64,000 nucleotides of DNA, taken from NCBI GenBank assembly GCA_011032825.1, contig JAADJZ010000007.1, forward strand, positions 930,001 to 994,000, given 5' to 3'. Within the stretch, counting starts at the first letter, position 1. Each line of letters begins with the position of its first letter. The notes under the pieces were generated by a model. The model was not told where the DNA came from. It was given only the letters and a program-made list of their open reading frames with translations, and did not search any database. Made by a program: the position numbers and the translations under genes. The stretch comes from Massariosphaeria phaeospora. Taxonomy: Eukaryota > Ascomycota > Dothideomycetes > Pleosporales. Positions 63,888 to 64,000 of this stretch are shown piece by piece.

Positions 63888-64000
63888 ATACAATGTGTCT
63901 GCGATATCCGGCAAACTCTTCGAGTCCACTAGGGATGTGGCAGGTGGTTCTGCGCTGGAAGAAGTTCGGCATCGTACGGCTCCTGCGTCGGCCGTCTTGT

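Overview
The window is nuclear DNA of a filamentous ascomycete (Pezizomycotina; a Dothideomycete is my best guess, by inference only). Evidence: many short GT-AG introns (about 46-112 bp, a few longer), Pezizomycotina-type families (DUF7730/2EXR- and F-box-like proteins, an AA9 polysaccharide monooxygenase, Ser/Thr/Pro-rich wall proteins, a family of membrane-anchored aspartic-protease-like proteins) and textbook fungal housekeeping genes. Exon boundaries given here were worked out by hand from splice sites and reading-frame continuity.

Region 1, about 1-20 kb, is accessory in character: low gene density and fast-evolving or broken genes. It holds a DUF7730-like protein, an F-box protein, an E2 ubiquitin-conjugating-domain/F-box fusion, an AT-rich tract next to a truncated RGG-box reading frame, two decayed tandem paralogues (about 7.6-9.1 and 11.0-12.4 kb), a secreted Thr-rich repeat protein, a secreted HExxH protein, a small secreted Cys-containing effector candidate and a single-pass membrane protein.

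Region 2, about 20-36 kb, is mostly conserved: a formate/nitrite transporter, the rRNA methyltransferase BMT6, a carboxymuconolactone-decarboxylase-like protein, a membrane-anchored aspartic-protease-like protein lacking its first catalytic Asp, an 1122-residue secreted repeat protein, the fatty-acid-elongation dehydratase PHS1, a RING protein with SUMO-interaction-like motifs, and the splicing E3 ligase PRP19. Region 3, about 36-45 kb, mixes an F-box-like protein, a cytochrome P450, an acidic hypothetical protein, a CHY zinc-finger (Hot13-like) protein and an AA9 LPMO.

Region 4, about 45-64 kb, is a housekeeping block: U1-70K, mitoribosomal mL43, triosephosphate isomerase, uracil phosphoribosyltransferase, fluoride exporter FEX, DOT1, a GPI-type wall protein, a RhoGAP and TIM9. 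Several neighbours are divergent pairs with short shared promoters (BMT6/CMD, U1-70K/mL43, FUR1/FEX). I found no rRNA, convincing tRNA, CRISPR, intact transposon or multi-gene biosynthetic cluster. The most interesting items are the E2-F-box fusion, the decayed paralogue pair, an LPMO with Trp at the copper-axial position, a stop-free 75-nt intron in U1-70K, the pseudo-protease and a SIM-RING protein.
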